This document shows positions 38,890 through 39,391 of a DNA stretch of 39,391 nt, piece after piece. Below the pieces are notes generated by a model. It ran no database searches. It saw nothing but the letters and a program-made list of their open reading frames with translations, and was not told the DNA's origin. Each line of letters begins with the position of its first letter. Position 1 is the stretch's first letter. Origin of the DNA: Bacteroidia bacterium (GTDB lineage Bacteria; Bacteroidota; Bacteroidia; Bacteroidales; Prolixibacteraceae); the NCBI GenBank assembly GCA_025358395.1, contig JANYJT010000270.1:1-39391 (forward strand). The letters are read 5' to 3'. Position numbers and translations under genes: made by a program.

Positions 38890-39391
38890 GTCGCAAATAC
38901 GAAGCCTCTGCGCTGGCATTGATGAATGACCGCGATCAACCCGCCAGAAAGCAAGTTCGTGTCGCAGATACCAAGCCTCTGCGCTGGCATTGATGGGCAG
39001 CACCAACGTTCTTGAAGCGATCAACCCTATATGTCGCAGATACGAAGCCTCTGCGCTGGCATTGATGAGACATCGGTCAGGAGTGGATCCGGCGCGTCAA
39101 CCCGTCGCAGATACGAAGCCTCTGCGCTGGCATTGATGAGACATCGGTCAGGAGTGGATCCGGCGCGTCAACCCGTCGCAGATACCAAGCCTCTGCGCTG
39201 GCATTGATGGCATCAAAGAACCCGTCTACTTCGGGAAAAAAGCACTGTCGCAGATACCAAGCCTCTGCGCTGGCATTGATGGGGTCGGTCTGCTAGGCTA
39301 CCCTCAGCCGAGAACGGCCGTCGCAGATACCAAGCCTCTGCGCTGGCATTGATGGGCCGCGACTGGTCTGCGCCCTGGCAAGGCTCTCAAT
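38890..39391 (+). CRISPR. CRISPR array, at least 7 repeats, running off the window
   Basis: Seven 35-bp repeats start at 38890, 38961, 39033, 39104, 39175, 39247 and 39320. They begin GTCGCAGATAC and end GCTGGCATTGATG; base 12 is C or G, and the first repeat has one further change (A at base 7). Spacers are 36, 37, 36, 36, 37 and 38 bases, followed by 37 bases to the window end, so the array probably continues. Spacers 3 and 4 are identical. The repeat can form a 5-bp GCAGA/TCTGC hairpin. The 3' end ATTGATG recalls ATTGAAAC-type crRNA tags, which favours plus-strand transcription. No cas gene is in the window, and the type cannot be assigned. Confidence 0.95.

Noticed and set aside
38890..39354. 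Similarity of the repeat start GTCGCAGATAC to the promoter core GTCGCTATAC
   Set aside because: No TTGAC-like -35 precedes any repeat at the right distance, and the extra base breaks the alignment; judged coincidental.

Overview
The window is a piece of the genome of a large contractile-tailed (T4-like, probably jumbo) bacteriophage. The evidence is a run of recognisable T4-type virion genes (neck/connector, tail-terminator-like, tail sheath, tail tube, T4 gp26-like baseplate protein), dense packing with ATGA/GTGA/TAATG overlaps, and many small genes of unknown function. The promoters look sigma70-like, so at least part of the genome is probably read by host RNA polymerase. No host housekeeping gene is present. 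The host cannot be named; the tmRNA is the ordinary one-piece type, not the permuted alphaproteobacterial form.

Layout. (1) 1-3920, minus strand: neck/connector operon with a gp13-like protein, a DUF5661-like protein, an ADP-ribosyltransferase-like protein and a gp14-like candidate. (2) 3951-13628, plus strand: gp15-like protein carrying a poly-serine linker and an Ig-like tail, tail sheath, tail tube, a 1246-residue tail-associated protein, and the gp26-like baseplate protein. The two arms diverge from a perfect 15-bp inverted repeat that contains both start codons. (3) 13632-19657, plus: an early-type operon with a ribbon-helix-helix regulator and a DnaQ-like exonuclease, then a lipoprotein and a putative Ig-domain protein. 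(4) 19634-23443: minus-strand genes with a MptE/DUF115-like protein, and a divergent glycosyltransferase fused to a second domain of that kind. (5) 23435-24012: a promoter-terminator unit, then a complete phage tmRNA. (6) 24036-34856: small genes, a MoxR AAA+ ATPase, a 377-residue family A DNA polymerase-like protein, a HExxH plus VWA protein, two tandem glycine-rich paralogues, and a ClpS-like adaptor. (7) 34853-38734: an NAD-ligase-Ia-like small protein, a 950-residue protein, and a minus-strand gene. (8) 38735-39391: an AT-rich leader and a CRISPR array that runs off the window edge. A degenerate inverted copy of the CRISPR repeat lies exactly between the two convergent genes before the array.

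Two transcription signals tie the map together. Nine plus-strand sites share TTGACT, a fixed 16-bp spacer ending in GTCGC, and a TATACT-like -10; four of these put an ATG 6-7 nt after the -10 with no ribosome-binding site, which predicts leaderless mRNAs. A second motif, CTAGATAAG-N3-ATG, starts three operons and may be a late promoter.

The strongest leads for an undescribed system are: the phage CRISPR array with its inverted repeat-like element (tracrRNA anti-repeat, RNA anti-CRISPR, or relic); the phage tmRNA together with a phage ClpS-like protein, which would bear on host Clp proteolysis; and the leaderless early promoter family.
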